Shown here: positions 26,078 to 35,045 of the stretch, piece by piece | Layout of the letters: each line of letters starts with the position of its first letter | Numbering within the stretch: the first letter of the stretch is position 1 | NCBI GenBank assembly: GCA_020072565.1 | Contig: JAIQGI010000003.1 | Coordinates: 208,987 to 272,986, forward strand | Length of the DNA stretch: 64,000 nucleotides | From: Terriglobia bacterium | Lineage (GTDB): Bacteria; Acidobacteriota; UBA6911 | Direction of reading: 5' to 3' | Notes under the pieces: model-generated | Databases searched by the model: none | What the model saw: the letters and a program-made list of their open reading frames with translations, nothing else | What the model was told of the DNA's origin: nothing | Program-made: the position numbers and the translations under genes

Positions 26078-29000
26078 TGCGCGAGGTGTCCTCCATATCC
26101 AGCAAAGCGAAGGGCAGGTGCGAAAAAACCTGCGCCAAAGGAAGAGCTAGCCTGCCTTTGTTGCTGTCCACGCTTATACGCCGCTGGGTGAACACATCCA
26201 GAAGGGTGTTGCCGACCACCCTCTTGCGCAGCAGCACAATCGTGTCCCCCCAAGCCTCCTCTCCCACCGGAAATGGCCCGCCGTTCCCTAGCGCCGTGAA
26301 AAAGCGGCCGGCCAAGGCGAGCACGGACCGGCGACCCAGCGTCCGGGCAAAAGCAATGATGTGTTTTTGCCGACTCCCAGCTGCGCGCAAAGGGAGGTAG
26401 GCTCCCCGGGCAAAGAGATCCCGGTTGGCCTTGCGAAACTTCAAAGCTCGACTCGTCACATAGAGCTTGATGCCGCCGTCGCTGGGTTCGTTTGCCAGGC
26501 GCAGGACCGCATCGGCCGGATCTTCCCGACTCTCATCATCCAGCCGCTCGAGCAGGGACCGACGCAGTTGATAGTCCACCGGGCGGCGGTTGTCGGGATC
26601 CACGAGACTGAAGTTCCAGACTTCGTTACCCTGGTAGAAATCGGGGACGCCCGGCGCAGCGATCTTCAGCAGCACCTGCGCCAGAGAATTCAGCATTCCA
26701 GCCCACGCGATCCTGCGCTGAAAGGGGATGAATCCATTGAGAAACTCGTTGCCGGGCGCGGGATCCAGAACCGCCTGGATAAAATTACGCACGATAGTCT
26801 CGTAGGATGTGTTGGGGCTGACCCAGCTGGTGAACAGCTTTGCCTCACGCAACGCCTTTTCCATGTAAGCTTGAATTCTGGATACGAACTCCTCGTGCTC
26901 CTGAGGGTTCATGGGCTTGAGGGGCCACACACCCAGGAGCGTCTGGTAGAGAAGGTACTCCGCATTGGCGCTCGGCGTTTCGACGCCAGCAAGATCTGCC
27001 TTCCGGCTCCGGTTCAGTTTCTGCCAGGAGCGCAGCGCCCGATACCATTCCGCGGGTATCTCCGACAGGACATTGATACGAGCCCGGACATCCTCACTGC
27101 ACTTGCTGTCATGAGTGGACGTAGTCAGCAGCGAGTTGGGCCATTGGTCCATGCGCGCGGCATTCCGGGCATGGAAATAATCACGCGATACGCCGAATCG
27201 CTGCGGGCTGCCGCCAACCTCATTGAGCGAAGCCAGGGGATAATAGCGATAGAACGCGGTGTCCTCCAGGCCTTTCGCCATCACCGGCCCGGTGTACTGT
27301 TGCAGGCGCAGGACGAAGAGCCTTCGTTCGGCCCGCTGTTCGTCACTGAGTCCGCCGGGGTCCTCCAGCAGAAGCACGCTCTGGATGAAGTCGAAAACCG
27401 ACGCGCTCAACGCCGGGTTGCGTCGTTTTGCGACTGAGATCGCCAGCCGGATGTAGCGTTCGTCCTCGGAATCCACCCTTGTCGCGTCGCTTTCAATATA
27501 GGTTCGATAGATCGGGAAGCAGCTGACCACGTCGCGCAACGCATCGCGCAGGTTTTCGAGTGTGAAATCCCGCGACCATCGGTGCTGCTCGGAAACGCGA
27601 TCCAGCATGCGTGCCAGCACGTTCAGCTCGCTTGACATCGACACCTGCATGATCAGTTTCTTGCTGTGCTCAAAAACCATGCTCTCGTACGGCCCCGACC
27701 AGCCGGTGAACTTCTGGTAAAGATGCACAAACGTGCGTCGTCTCGCCCTGTCGACGAAGACTCCATTGAGGAGGTTCAGGAAGTCGTACCCTGTCGTGCC
27801 TTCGATCTCCCAGCCGGGGCGCAGAGCTTCATCACCAACCAGGATTTTTTCCGCCACGACAAAAGACGGGTGTTCCGAAGCAGAACCGGAGGATTCGCGT
27901 GCGGTCCGGCAACCCTCCTGCAGGTCCCGGAAGTACCGTTCCGGCTCGAACAGACCGTCCGGATGGTCGATTCGCAGCCCGATGACATGGCCGAGCCGGA
28001 TGAGATCGAAAATCGACGCATGAACCGCGGCAAATACTGCGGGATCCTCTACCCGGATCGCTGCCAGATCATTGATATCGAAGAACCGCCGATAGTTGAT
28101 CTCGTCGGCAGCGACGCGCCAGAAGCTAAGACGGTACGCCTGCCCCGCCAGGAGCCGTTCCAGCCGGTCGAAGCTCCTGGGATCGCCTGGCGTTCCGTTG
28201 ATCCTCGTCAGGGATGCTTCGAAGGCGCACCGGACCGGAGCGCTGGCTTCGAGAAGGGTCGACAGGCGCCGTTTGATGACCTCCTTTTCCCGCTGCCGCT
28301 CGTGGATCCTGGCCTCATCGGTTTCGCTATGGTCCGGGAGGTGCGATATGGCGGTGAGGATGCTTTCCAACTCGAGCACATCCTGGGGCGAATCGCCGAC
28401 AGTCTGCTTCAGTTCAGCCAGCGCCGGCTCGAGAATCAGGTGCCAGGTATGCGGTGCGACCGGTAATCGGGTCTGATAGAAACATGTGGAAAAGCCATTG
28501 GTGTCCCATGCTATGGTAATCTGCTGGTCTTCCAGGACTCGCCCGTACTGGTCGCCAAGAACCGGAAGGAGCACTTTGTTGGCGAGGTCCTCTTTGGGCG
28601 GATTCCAGTCGATGTCAAAAAACCACGCGTAAGGGGAACTGGGACCGTTCTCGAGTACATCCCACCACCAGATGTTGCTCGAGTCTCCGATACACATGTG
28701 ATTAGGCACGACGTCCAGGAGCAGGCCCATATCAAGTTGTCTGAGACGTCCGACAAAGCTCGAGAACTCCTCCAGGGTTCCGATCTCCGGATTGATCCTG
28801 GTGAAATCTGTCACGTCATAGCCGTGCAGGCTGCCGGGGCGAGCCATGAGCAACGGTGAAGCATAACAGTCGCTGATGCCGAGCTTGTCCAGGTAGTCTG
28901 TAAGTGCCGCAGCATGTTTTATGGTAAAGAAGCGATTGAATTGCAGTCGATAAGTGGACGCGGGAACGTAAACGGGGTCGCCCCTAGTGCGCTTCTTCAT
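26070..29000 (-). CDS. treY: Malto-oligosyltrehalose synthase
   Basis: Turns the reducing end of a glucan from alpha-1,4 to alpha,alpha-1,1, giving maltooligosyltrehalose for TreZ. The product of about 976 residues shows the TreY pattern: [47 protein letters not shown], the nucleophile region [17 protein letters not shown], the acid Glu in [19 protein letters not shown] and [16 protein letters not shown]. The frame stays open to 29204, but the ATG at 29000, preceded by GAAAGGTG, gives the normal N-terminus. No treX debranching enzyme is in the window. Confidence 0.95.
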   Translation of the reverse strand: MKKRTRGDPVYVPASTYRLQFNRFFTIKHAAALTDYLDKLGISDCYASPLLMARPGSLHGYDVTDFTRINPEIGTLEEFSSFVGRLRQLDMGLLLDVVPNHMCIGDSSNIWWWDVLENGPSSPYAWFFDIDWNPPKEDLANKVLLPVLGDQYGRVLEDQQITIAWDTNGFSTCFYQTRLPVAPHTWHLILEPALAELKQTVGDSPQDVLELESILTAISHLPDHSETDEARIHERQREKEVIKRRLSTLLEASAPVRCAFEASLTRINGTPGDPRSFDRLERLLAGQAYRLSFWRVAADEINYRRFFDINDLAAIRVEDPAVFAAVHASIFDLIRLGHVIGLRIDHPDGLFEPERYFRDLQEGCRTARESSGSASEHPSFVVAEKILVGDEALRPGWEIEGTTGYDFLNLLNGVFVDRARRRTFVHLYQKFTGWSGPYESMVFEHSKKLIMQVSMSSELNVLARMLDRVSEQHRWSRDFTLENLRDALRDVVSCFPIYRTYIESDATRVDSEDERYIRLAISVAKRRNPALSASVFDFIQSVLLLEDPGGLSDEQRAERRLFVLRLQQYTGPVMAKGLEDTAFYRYYPLASLNEVGGSPQRFGVSRDYFHARNAARMDQWPNSLLTTSTHDSKCSEDVRARINVLSEIPAEWYRALRSWQKLNRSRKADLAGVETPSANAEYLLYQTLLGVWPLKPMNPQEHEEFVSRIQAYMEKALREAKLFTSWVSPNTSYETIVRNFIQAVLDPAPGNEFLNGFIPFQRRIAWAGMLNSLAQVLLKIAAPGVPDFYQGNEVWNFSLVDPDNRRPVDYQLRRSLLERLDDESREDPADAVLRLANEPSDGGIKLYVTSRALKFRKANRDLFARGAYLPLRAAGSRQKHIIAFARTLGRRSVLALAGRFFTALGNGGPFPVGEEAWGDTIVLLRKRVVGNTLLDVFTQRRISVDSNKGRLALPLAQVFSHLPFALLDMEDTSRNA

Positions 29001-29160
29001 ACCCATTGCACCTTTCGCCGACGCGGAAACATGCCAGCCCGGCATCGGGACAAAGGCACTTTGAATGGAGACGCCAAAAGGACCCAAGATTCGAGATGCC
29101 CGCTTCGGAAGCACCATGCGTAAACCAGGCAGAGTGGAATCAGATAGCCTCTCTCCGGCA

Positions 29161-30390
29161 TTAGTCCAGATAAACGATATCCTTCTCAGGGTAGTCGAGC
29201 GCAAGCATGATCAACAGGTAATCCTTCACATTCCGGGTCAGCAGAAAATTCTGCTTCACGTGCTGATAGCCATTTTCACCCAGCCTCCGGCGCAGTTCCG
29301 CATCGGAGAGCAACTGAAGGGCTCGATACGCTGCGCCTTCGGGAGAATGAACCAGGAATCCCGTGACTCCATCGATAATTTGTATCTTGATGCCGCCCAC
29401 CGCGGACCCGATGACCGGTTTCTTCTTCCACAGAGCTTCGCTCACGGTAAGACCGAAGCCCTCCTTGATGGATTTCTGAAAAACAATGGTGGAGGCACGA
29501 ACAAGTGCGTTGATCTCGATATCGCTGAAGGGCGGAAGCAGCAGGATGTGAATATCGGGATCAGTTCCTGCCGCTTCCCGCACTTCCTGCAGAACCAGTT
29601 CCCCCTCCGGATCGTCCGATGCCCCGCCTCCGGCCAGAACCAGCTGGCAGTTGCATCGCTTCTTGACTCTCCGATAAGATGCGATCACGCCCACAGGATC
29701 CTTGAGACGATCGAATCGCGAGATTTGTGTCAGAATCGGGCATTCGGGATCGATCCCGTATTTTTCCAGAACCTTGACAATCTCGCCCGGCTCCAGGTCG
29801 CGATTCTTCTCGCTCAGGGGATCGATGGAAGGAGCCATCATGAATTGCGGGATGGGCAGGCGCTGGGCGAAATCGGGCATGGAAAAAATCGATGCGTCGT
29901 ACTGCTCCACGAAGGGTCTGAGAAACTCCCACACGCGCGGATCCGGGGTTGATATGTCGATGTGGCACCGCCAGACCCATTGGCGGCCGATCTCTTTCTT
30001 TGCGGCGATCAGTCCGGCCGGCTGCGGATCGTGAATCCACACGACGTCTCCGGTGAAATTCATCTCGCGCAGATTCATCTCAGTATTTGCCCGGTAGCAC
30101 TCCAGCATTTCTTCAGAAATCTGCTCGGATTTTCCGTGCAAGGCGTTGTGGAAGGCCTTCGTGACATTGAAAAAGGCCTGGTCTCCTTTGATCACATCCC
30201 AAGCCGCATCGACACCGAGTTCGCGCAGCAGGGGCACCATCCTCGTGAGGATCTCTGCCACGCCGCCGCCGACCGGGGTCGAATTGATGTTTTGCAGCCG
30301 CTTGGTCCGGACACGATCGGCGACGACTTTGAGCTCGTCCAGAATCTCGACCCCAACGATGCCCTCGTAATCCCGCAGCTTCATGGGCAT
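29161..30390 (-). CDS. treT: Trehalose synthase (TreT-type glycosyltransferase, GT4)
   Basis: A 409-residue GT4 glycosyltransferase. TreT enzymes join NDP-glucose and glucose to trehalose, in some organisms reversibly. Supporting blocks are [20 protein letters not shown] near the N-terminus, [45 protein letters not shown] and the donor-site region [19 protein letters not shown]. It lies directly after the DUF5752 gene with one base between them, and before treY. It provides a second, single-step route to trehalose beside TreY/TreZ. Confidence 0.88.
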   Translation of the reverse strand: MPMKLRDYEGIVGVEILDELKVVADRVRTKRLQNINSTPVGGGVAEILTRMVPLLRELGVDAAWDVIKGDQAFFNVTKAFHNALHGKSEQISEEMLECYRANTEMNLREMNFTGDVVWIHDPQPAGLIAAKKEIGRQWVWRCHIDISTPDPRVWEFLRPFVEQYDASIFSMPDFAQRLPIPQFMMAPSIDPLSEKNRDLEPGEIVKVLEKYGIDPECPILTQISRFDRLKDPVGVIASYRRVKKRCNCQLVLAGGGASDDPEGELVLQEVREAAGTDPDIHILLLPPFSDIEINALVRASTIVFQKSIKEGFGLTVSEALWKKKPVIGSAVGGIKIQIIDGVTGFLVHSPEGAAYRALQLLSDAELRRRLGENGYQHVKQNFLLTRNVKDYLLIMLALDYPEKDIVYLD

Positions 30391-30391
30391 A

Positions 30392-31045
30392 TCAATGCGC
30401 TCCCTTCCGGCGGCTCAACTCGATGATCTCGTTTTTCAGCTCGTCCATGGTGCGTTCATAGGGATCCAGTGCACCGATAGCCCCGGCAAGTTCCGTCTTA
30501 CCCCACCCTGCCAGCCATTGGGAAAAATCGTTGGTGGCACGCTCCAGCCGGAAGCGCGCCTCCAGAAAATGGAAGTAGAGCGAGTTGTTCGTAATCGTCG
30601 GCAATTTGGAGAAAAAATCCGCGACGTTGCTCCCGACCGTGCCGAGCGGCATGATAAAGCTCTTGGACTTGCAGAAATGAAACTCATCGCCAGGCGGGCA
30701 TTCGCGGGCACGTCCGCCGACCGTGCGCAGGTGAATCTCGATCGTCTGCACGATGCTGTCGCGCAGTTGCCTCACCGAGGTGAAAGCCAGCATGTCGATG
30801 GCGGCGAGTTTTTCCGATAGCGCATCCTCCCGCAACGCCTCGCCGACCCAAACGGCAAAGTCGTTGTAGACCACGGGCTTCTCAAAGTGGTGTGTCAGAA
30901 AACGCTGGTGGGTGTGATAGAAGACAGAAGAGCCCGGCACTTCGCGCAAAATGGCGAGCAGCTGGGGGAGAGTACGCGCGTTCCGGCCGGTGAGTTCGAC
31001 CAGATGACGTTCCGTGTAAAATCGAAACGGCTCAGGGTGGTTCAT
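30392..31045 (-). CDS. DUF5752-like protein encoded with treT
   Basis: A 217-residue soluble protein of unknown function. It is rich in aromatic and charged residues: FRFYTERHLVELTGRNART, SSVFYHTHQRFLTHHFEKP, YNDFAVWVGEALREDALSE, FHFCKSKSFIMPLGTVGSN, NSLYFHFLEARFRLERATN. I recognise it as similar to the DUF5752 family, whose genes tend to sit beside treT. No catalytic motif is evident. The near-zero spacing to treT (one base) suggests a translational unit and perhaps a protein partner or regulator of the trehalose synthase. The frame extends upstream to 31552, but that part is the shadow of dxr. Confidence 0.75.
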   Translation of the reverse strand: MNHPEPFRFYTERHLVELTGRNARTLPQLLAILREVPGSSVFYHTHQRFLTHHFEKPVVYNDFAVWVGEALREDALSEKLAAIDMLAFTSVRQLRDSIVQTIEIHLRTVGGRARECPPGDEFHFCKSKSFIMPLGTVGSNVADFFSKLPTITNNSLYFHFLEARFRLERATNDFSQWLAGWGKTELAGAIGALDPYERTMDELKNEIIELSRRKGAH

Positions 31046-31398
31046 CCCCCCAACCTCCGCGGTGGATGATAACAACACACGTCTATATTGTGATTCCAGA
31101 TTGGTCGTTGGGCAAGCTGCGGCAACCGGGTCTGCTGCCGTCCTGGCGCAATTTGCCAGGGGAGCTGTATCGGCCGCTGAGATCGTTGTTTCAAAGGCCA
31201 GCACACCCGGCTTGCCCCGCCTCGTGGATCTGTTCGGACAGGATGGCCGACCGCCTGCAGCGGAACTCGATGGGGCAACAAAGAGCAATCTTGCCGACAT
31301 CAGGATTCCCAAAGGTGCCTTTTTCGGAAGTTTGGTGGCGCCGCGGAGCCGGATTCGATAGAATGTAAGTTTTATATTGGCCCACGAGGCGCGTTTCC
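31046..31398. other. 353-base divergent intergenic region, DUF5752/treT block and dxr
   Basis: No gene is supported here. The region must carry the start signals for the leftward trehalose block and for rightward dxr. A TATATT-like box (gttttatattgg, about 31371-31379) and gaggcgc before the dxr ATG are the only signals I can point to. Open frames on either strand have no recognisable product. Confidence 0.4.
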
Positions 31399-32583
31399 AT
31401 GAAATCCATATCAATTCTTGGTTCGACGGGTTCCATCGGCACCAATACTCTCCGGGTGACTTCCAGTTTCCCCGCTGCTTTTCGTGTCGTAGGGCTGGCC
31501 GGCGGCAGAAACATCTCGTTGCTGGCGAACCAAATAGAGGCCGCCCATCCACGGATCGCGTCCAGCCTGGACGAATGCACCTCCCGTGAGTTGCAGGCGA
31601 TCCTGCGCCACCGAGGGTACCCTCTCGATCAGACCCGCTTCGTTTATGGAGAGGAGGGGACGACCGAGGTCTCGTGCCATCCGGAGGCGACGACAGTCCT
31701 GTCGGCCATCACCGGAGCCGCGGGGCTGCTGCCGACCTATCGCGCAGTCGAGAGCGGCAAGCACATCGCCCTGGCCAACAAAGAGACGCTGGTCATGGCG
31801 GGTCAATTGATGATGGAAAAGGCGCGCGAGCGCGGCGTGGAAATCCTGCCGGTGGACAGCGAGCACAACGCGATCCACCAGTGCCTGCGCAGCGCATGCC
31901 GGAGCGAGATCCGGCGTTTGATCCTGACCGCTTCGGGCGGGCCGTTCCGGGACACCCCGAAGGAGAAGTTGGCCGCGGTTACGAGAGAAGAGGCCTTGAA
32001 CCATCCCACCTGGCGCATGGGAAAGAAAATCACCATCGATTCCGCCACCCTCATGAACAAGGGGCTTGAAGTCATCGAGGCCTCCTGGCTGTTCGGTGTC
32101 ACAGCCGACGAGGTCGCCGTCACGGTCCATCCCCAGAGCATCGTCCACTCGATGGTTGAATTCATCGATGGATCCGTCCTGGCTCAGTTGGGGCTGGCAG
32201 ACATGCGCGTCCCCATCCAGTATGCCCTGACATATCCGGAAAGGTGGAACTGCGCGCTCCCCTCCCTCGATCTCCAGAAACTCTCCAGGCTCGAATTTCT
32301 AGAGCCTGATCATGACAAGTTTCAGTGTCTGAACCTCGCATATCGGGCGTTGCGGTCCGGGGGCACGGCCCCTGCAGTGCTCAATGCTGCCAACGAGGTT
32401 GCTGTCGAGTCTTTCCTGGACAACAGGATCGGGTTCGACGGCATCCCCAGCATCATTGCCTCGGTACTGGACGCACATACTCCGGTAGAAGCTTCCTCCC
32501 TCGGCGCCGTTCTCGATGCCGATGCCTGGGCGCGACGGAAGGCATGGGAGTTCGCAGACCACACGTGCTCGGCTGCGCATTGA
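31399..32583 (+). CDS. dxr: 1-deoxy-D-xylulose 5-phosphate reductoisomerase
   Basis: Second enzyme of the MEP isoprenoid pathway: rearranges and reduces DXP to MEP with NADPH. The 394-residue product has the NADPH site ISILGSTGSIGTNTLRV, LANKETLVMAGQLMM, the metal-binding PVDSEHNAIHQCL, LTASGGPFRD, NHPTWRMGKKITIDSATLMN and VHPQSIVHSMVEFIDGS, all in the expected order. rseP follows after 55 bases. Together they form the right half of what is usually uppS-cdsA-dxr-rseP. Confidence 0.97.
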   Translation: MKSISILGSTGSIGTNTLRVTSSFPAAFRVVGLAGGRNISLLANQIEAAHPRIASSLDECTSRELQAILRHRGYPLDQTRFVYGEEGTTEVSCHPEATTVLSAITGAAGLLPTYRAVESGKHIALANKETLVMAGQLMMEKARERGVEILPVDSEHNAIHQCLRSACRSEIRRLILTASGGPFRDTPKEKLAAVTREEALNHPTWRMGKKITIDSATLMNKGLEVIEASWLFGVTADEVAVTVHPQSIVHSMVEFIDGSVLAQLGLADMRVPIQYALTYPERWNCALPSLDLQKLSRLEFLEPDHDKFQCLNLAYRALRSGGTAPAVLNAANEVAVESFLDNRIGFDGIPSIIASVLDAHTPVEASSLGAVLDADAWARRKAWEFADHTCSAAH

Positions 32584-32638
32584 GAGTTTTTCCCCTTTGG
32601 AGCATCATAATTAGGGGGAGCAAGAGGAAACTGTTCTG

Positions 32639-34024
32639 ATGGTAACAACTATCCTGGCTTTCATCGTGGTGCTGGGCATCGTGATCACTGTTCACGAGTT
32701 CGGTCATTTCGCCATGGCCAAGCTGTTGAAGATCCGGGTGATCACCTTTTCATTGGGTTTCGGCCCACGCCTCGCTGGATTTACGCGCGGAGGCACGGAG
32801 TATCGCGTAAGCCCCCTACCTCTGGGCGGTTACGTGAAGATGGCCGGGGAGGCGTTTGATGAGGAGCGTCAAGGAGCTCCGGACGAGTTCCAGTCTCATC
32901 CCAAGTGGCACCGGTTGCTGGTTTCACTGGCTGGCCCGTTCATGAACATCCTGCTGGCAGTGGCGATTGTGACCACTTCCTACATGGAGGGTGTGCTGGC
33001 ATACCGCTATCTCATCGGCCCGGCCGATGTTGGCCCGGTCATATACAACTCGGTCGCGCAGCGCGCCGGACTCAAGTCGAAAGACCGCATCGTGGCGGTC
33101 AACGGCAACCGGGTCAACACCTGGCAAAGCATGGAGATCGCGCTGGGGACGGCGCCCCGGGATGCGCTGAACGTGAGCGTCGATCGCAGCGGCCAGCGGA
33201 TCGAGCTGCACTTCGATACACCGCCGACAGAAGACGTCGATCCTATCAGCCTCGGGTTTAACTACATGCTGCCCAGGACGATCGTGCAGGAGTTGGATCC
33301 AAACTCGCCTGCACAGAAGGCCGGCCTGAAACCAGGGGATGAGATCCTCTCGGTTCAGGGAGGCGGCAAGCGGGGCAGCGGCTATGACGAGATCCTCAGC
33401 ATCATTTCGGAAAGCAAGGGTGTGCCGCTGCAATTCGAGATCCGGCGCCCAGCCGTTTCGCCTCCGCCTGGCGCGAGCTGGGAATCCACAGTTCAGGAGC
33501 TTCCTCGCACCAGTGCCACGCATTGGCTCACAATCACGCCGATCGAGGACAAGGGTCGCGTGCTTGTCGGCTTTTACGCCAAGATTCCGGCAGACCACGA
33601 GCGCTACGGGCTCCTCGGGTCGGTGAAACACGCGGTTCGCCACAACTATGACATCGCAGTTCTTACGATGCAGGTTATCGGCAGGATATTTACCGGAAGC
33701 GCCTCAGTCAAGACTATCTCGGGACCTATCGGGATTGCAGGCGTAGCCGGGGACGCTGCCCGTACTCACAGCGCCCGGCTCTTCATCGGTTTTATTGGGT
33801 TGTTGAGCCTCAACCTCGGAATCTTCAACCTGCTCCCGATCCCCATTCTGGATGGCGGCGTAATTGCTCTGCTCCTGATCGAAGGCCTGATCGGGCGGGA
33901 CCTGAGCCTCGGAATCAAAGAGAAGATCGTTCAGGTGGGTTTCGTTTTCCTGATCCTCCTGATGGGATTTGTCGTGATCAACGATCTCACCAAGGTCCTG
34001 AACTTCAACAGTATCTTCCGCTAA
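32639..34024 (+). CDS. rseP: Site-2 intramembrane metalloprotease RseP
   Basis: A membrane zinc protease that cleaves anti-sigma factors and leftover signal peptides within the membrane. The 461-residue product has HExxH in the first helix (ITVHEFGHFAMAKLL) and two PDZ domains (around PVIYNSVAQRAGLKSKDRI and QELDPNSPAQKAGLKPGDEI). The C-terminal second active-site helix is NLLPIPILDGG with the zinc-binding Asp. A gagga lies ahead of the ATG. The membrane anti-sigma-like protein at 13783 is a conceivable type of substrate, but nothing in the sequence links them. Confidence 0.95.
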   Translation: MVTTILAFIVVLGIVITVHEFGHFAMAKLLKIRVITFSLGFGPRLAGFTRGGTEYRVSPLPLGGYVKMAGEAFDEERQGAPDEFQSHPKWHRLLVSLAGPFMNILLAVAIVTTSYMEGVLAYRYLIGPADVGPVIYNSVAQRAGLKSKDRIVAVNGNRVNTWQSMEIALGTAPRDALNVSVDRSGQRIELHFDTPPTEDVDPISLGFNYMLPRTIVQELDPNSPAQKAGLKPGDEILSVQGGGKRGSGYDEILSIISESKGVPLQFEIRRPAVSPPPGASWESTVQELPRTSATHWLTITPIEDKGRVLVGFYAKIPADHERYGLLGSVKHAVRHNYDIAVLTMQVIGRIFTGSASVKTISGPIGIAGVAGDAARTHSARLFIGFIGLLSLNLGIFNLLPIPILDGGVIALLLIEGLIGRDLSLGIKEKIVQVGFVFLILLMGFVVINDLTKVLNFNSIFR

Positions 34025-34303
34025 AAACTGCCGATCGCGGTCTGCTCGTTGTCGTAAGTCTGAAACACTGTCAGCAGTCTGTCCGCCCTGATTGGTGACC
34101 GTCGTAAAGCTGCTGACCAGTTCGCCTATGCCGGAGCTGTCGATGTAGTTGACGTCGGCAAGGTTGAGCACGATTTTCTTGCCGCCGGCCTTGATCACCT
34201 CGCGGACCGTATTCCGAATGGCCATCGTCCCCTCGCCGAGGGTTATTTTTCCGCTGCAATCCAGCACATGCACGTCCCCGACGATGCGATTCTCGATCTT
34301 CAT
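34021..34303 (-). pseudogene. STAS-domain anti-sigma factor antagonist, internal deletion and frameshift
   Basis: The first ~75 residues are a normal STAS domain (RIVGDVHVLDCSGKITLGEG, NLADVNYIDSSGIGELVSSF with the phosphorylatable Ser). After VTNQGGQ, near 34075-34083, the frame is lost. The expected C-terminal end LLTVFQTYDNEQTAIGSF with its stop is present just downstream in a different frame, ending at 34021. About 18 residues of the usual sequence between these points are missing. In the original frame, translation would run on to 33704, antisense to rseP. The start overlaps the kinase gene stop (ATGA). It may be a decayed gene or an assembly error. Confidence 0.7.
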
Positions 34304-34752
34304 ATCTCTGTCTCCTTGACTGCTGAATTTGAAGGTACCTTCTTAACCATGCGAACTTCCATTCCACCCTGGGAGTGCGCAATGAATTCTACCTCATCCA
34401 TAAAGGACCGAATATAAAAGATTCCGCGCCCGCTGGGCTTCAGGAGATTCTCGGGATCGAGCGGATTCGGCAGGCTGTCAATCTGAAAGCCGGCACCCTC
34501 GTCCCGGACCGATATGTCGAGCTGATCCGTGGCAACCTCGAAGGTGATGTCCACTCTCTTGCTCAGATCCATCCGGTTGCCGTGCTGGATGGCATTCGTT
34601 ACCGATTCACGGACCGACATGCCGATCCAGTGAGCCGTATCATCGTCAAATCCCATGAAGTCCGTAACGCAGTCCGTTAGGGTCTGCACCAGATCCAGGT
34701 ATTCCAGCGCGCTGCCGATCCTTATCTCAATCCTGTCGCTCTTGATGGTCAT
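34300..34752 (-). CDS. RsbW-like serine kinase/anti-sigma factor (GHKL ATPase fold)
   Basis: A 150-residue GHKL-type ATPase. Such proteins bind and inhibit a sigma factor and phosphorylate a STAS antagonist in partner-switching systems. The ATP-site blocks are IGMSVRESVTNAIQHGNRM (N-box), ISVRDEGAGFQIDSLP (G1) and LLKPSGRGIFYIRSFMDEV (G2). Start at the ATG at 34752; the frame is open to 34821. It is followed by the STAS gene in an ATGA overlap, the usual kinase/antagonist pair. The partner appears damaged, which would affect the switch if the lesion is real. Confidence 0.88.
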   Translation of the reverse strand: MTIKSDRIEIRIGSALEYLDLVQTLTDCVTDFMGFDDDTAHWIGMSVRESVTNAIQHGNRMDLSKRVDITFEVATDQLDISVRDEGAGFQIDSLPNPLDPENLLKPSGRGIFYIRSFMDEVEFIAHSQGGMEVRMVKKVPSNSAVKETEI

Positions 34753-35045
34753 CGGATGGAATCTACAAACGTAAAGTAGCTCATGAGATATGTTCGTGCA
34801 TTCACGCTGAGCCCGCCGCAATCTTAGCCGTGGCTCTTAGAGCCTGTCAAGGCGCGATTTGTCGTTGCATTACAGAAAAAGGGAGAGGCATGAACCGCCC
34901 TCAGAAAGGGAGATAGCAGGACCCAACCGCGAAATGGTCGACCGGGAAAGCCCGGGGCGCGAGGCCTCCTCCGTCCTCGTCCACCCCGTTGGTACCGGAG
35001 AGGCTTCATTCCTTGACGCCGGTCCGCGCCTGCCCGTTTTCCCGC

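Noticed and set aside
31046..31552. N-terminal extension of the DUF5752-like protein
   Set aside because: The added part is antisense to dxr, and the downstream ATG gives the family-like start.
33704..34080. C-terminal extension of the STAS protein, antisense to rseP
   Set aside because: It arises from the frame lost in the STAS gene; the true family C-terminus is present in the other frame.
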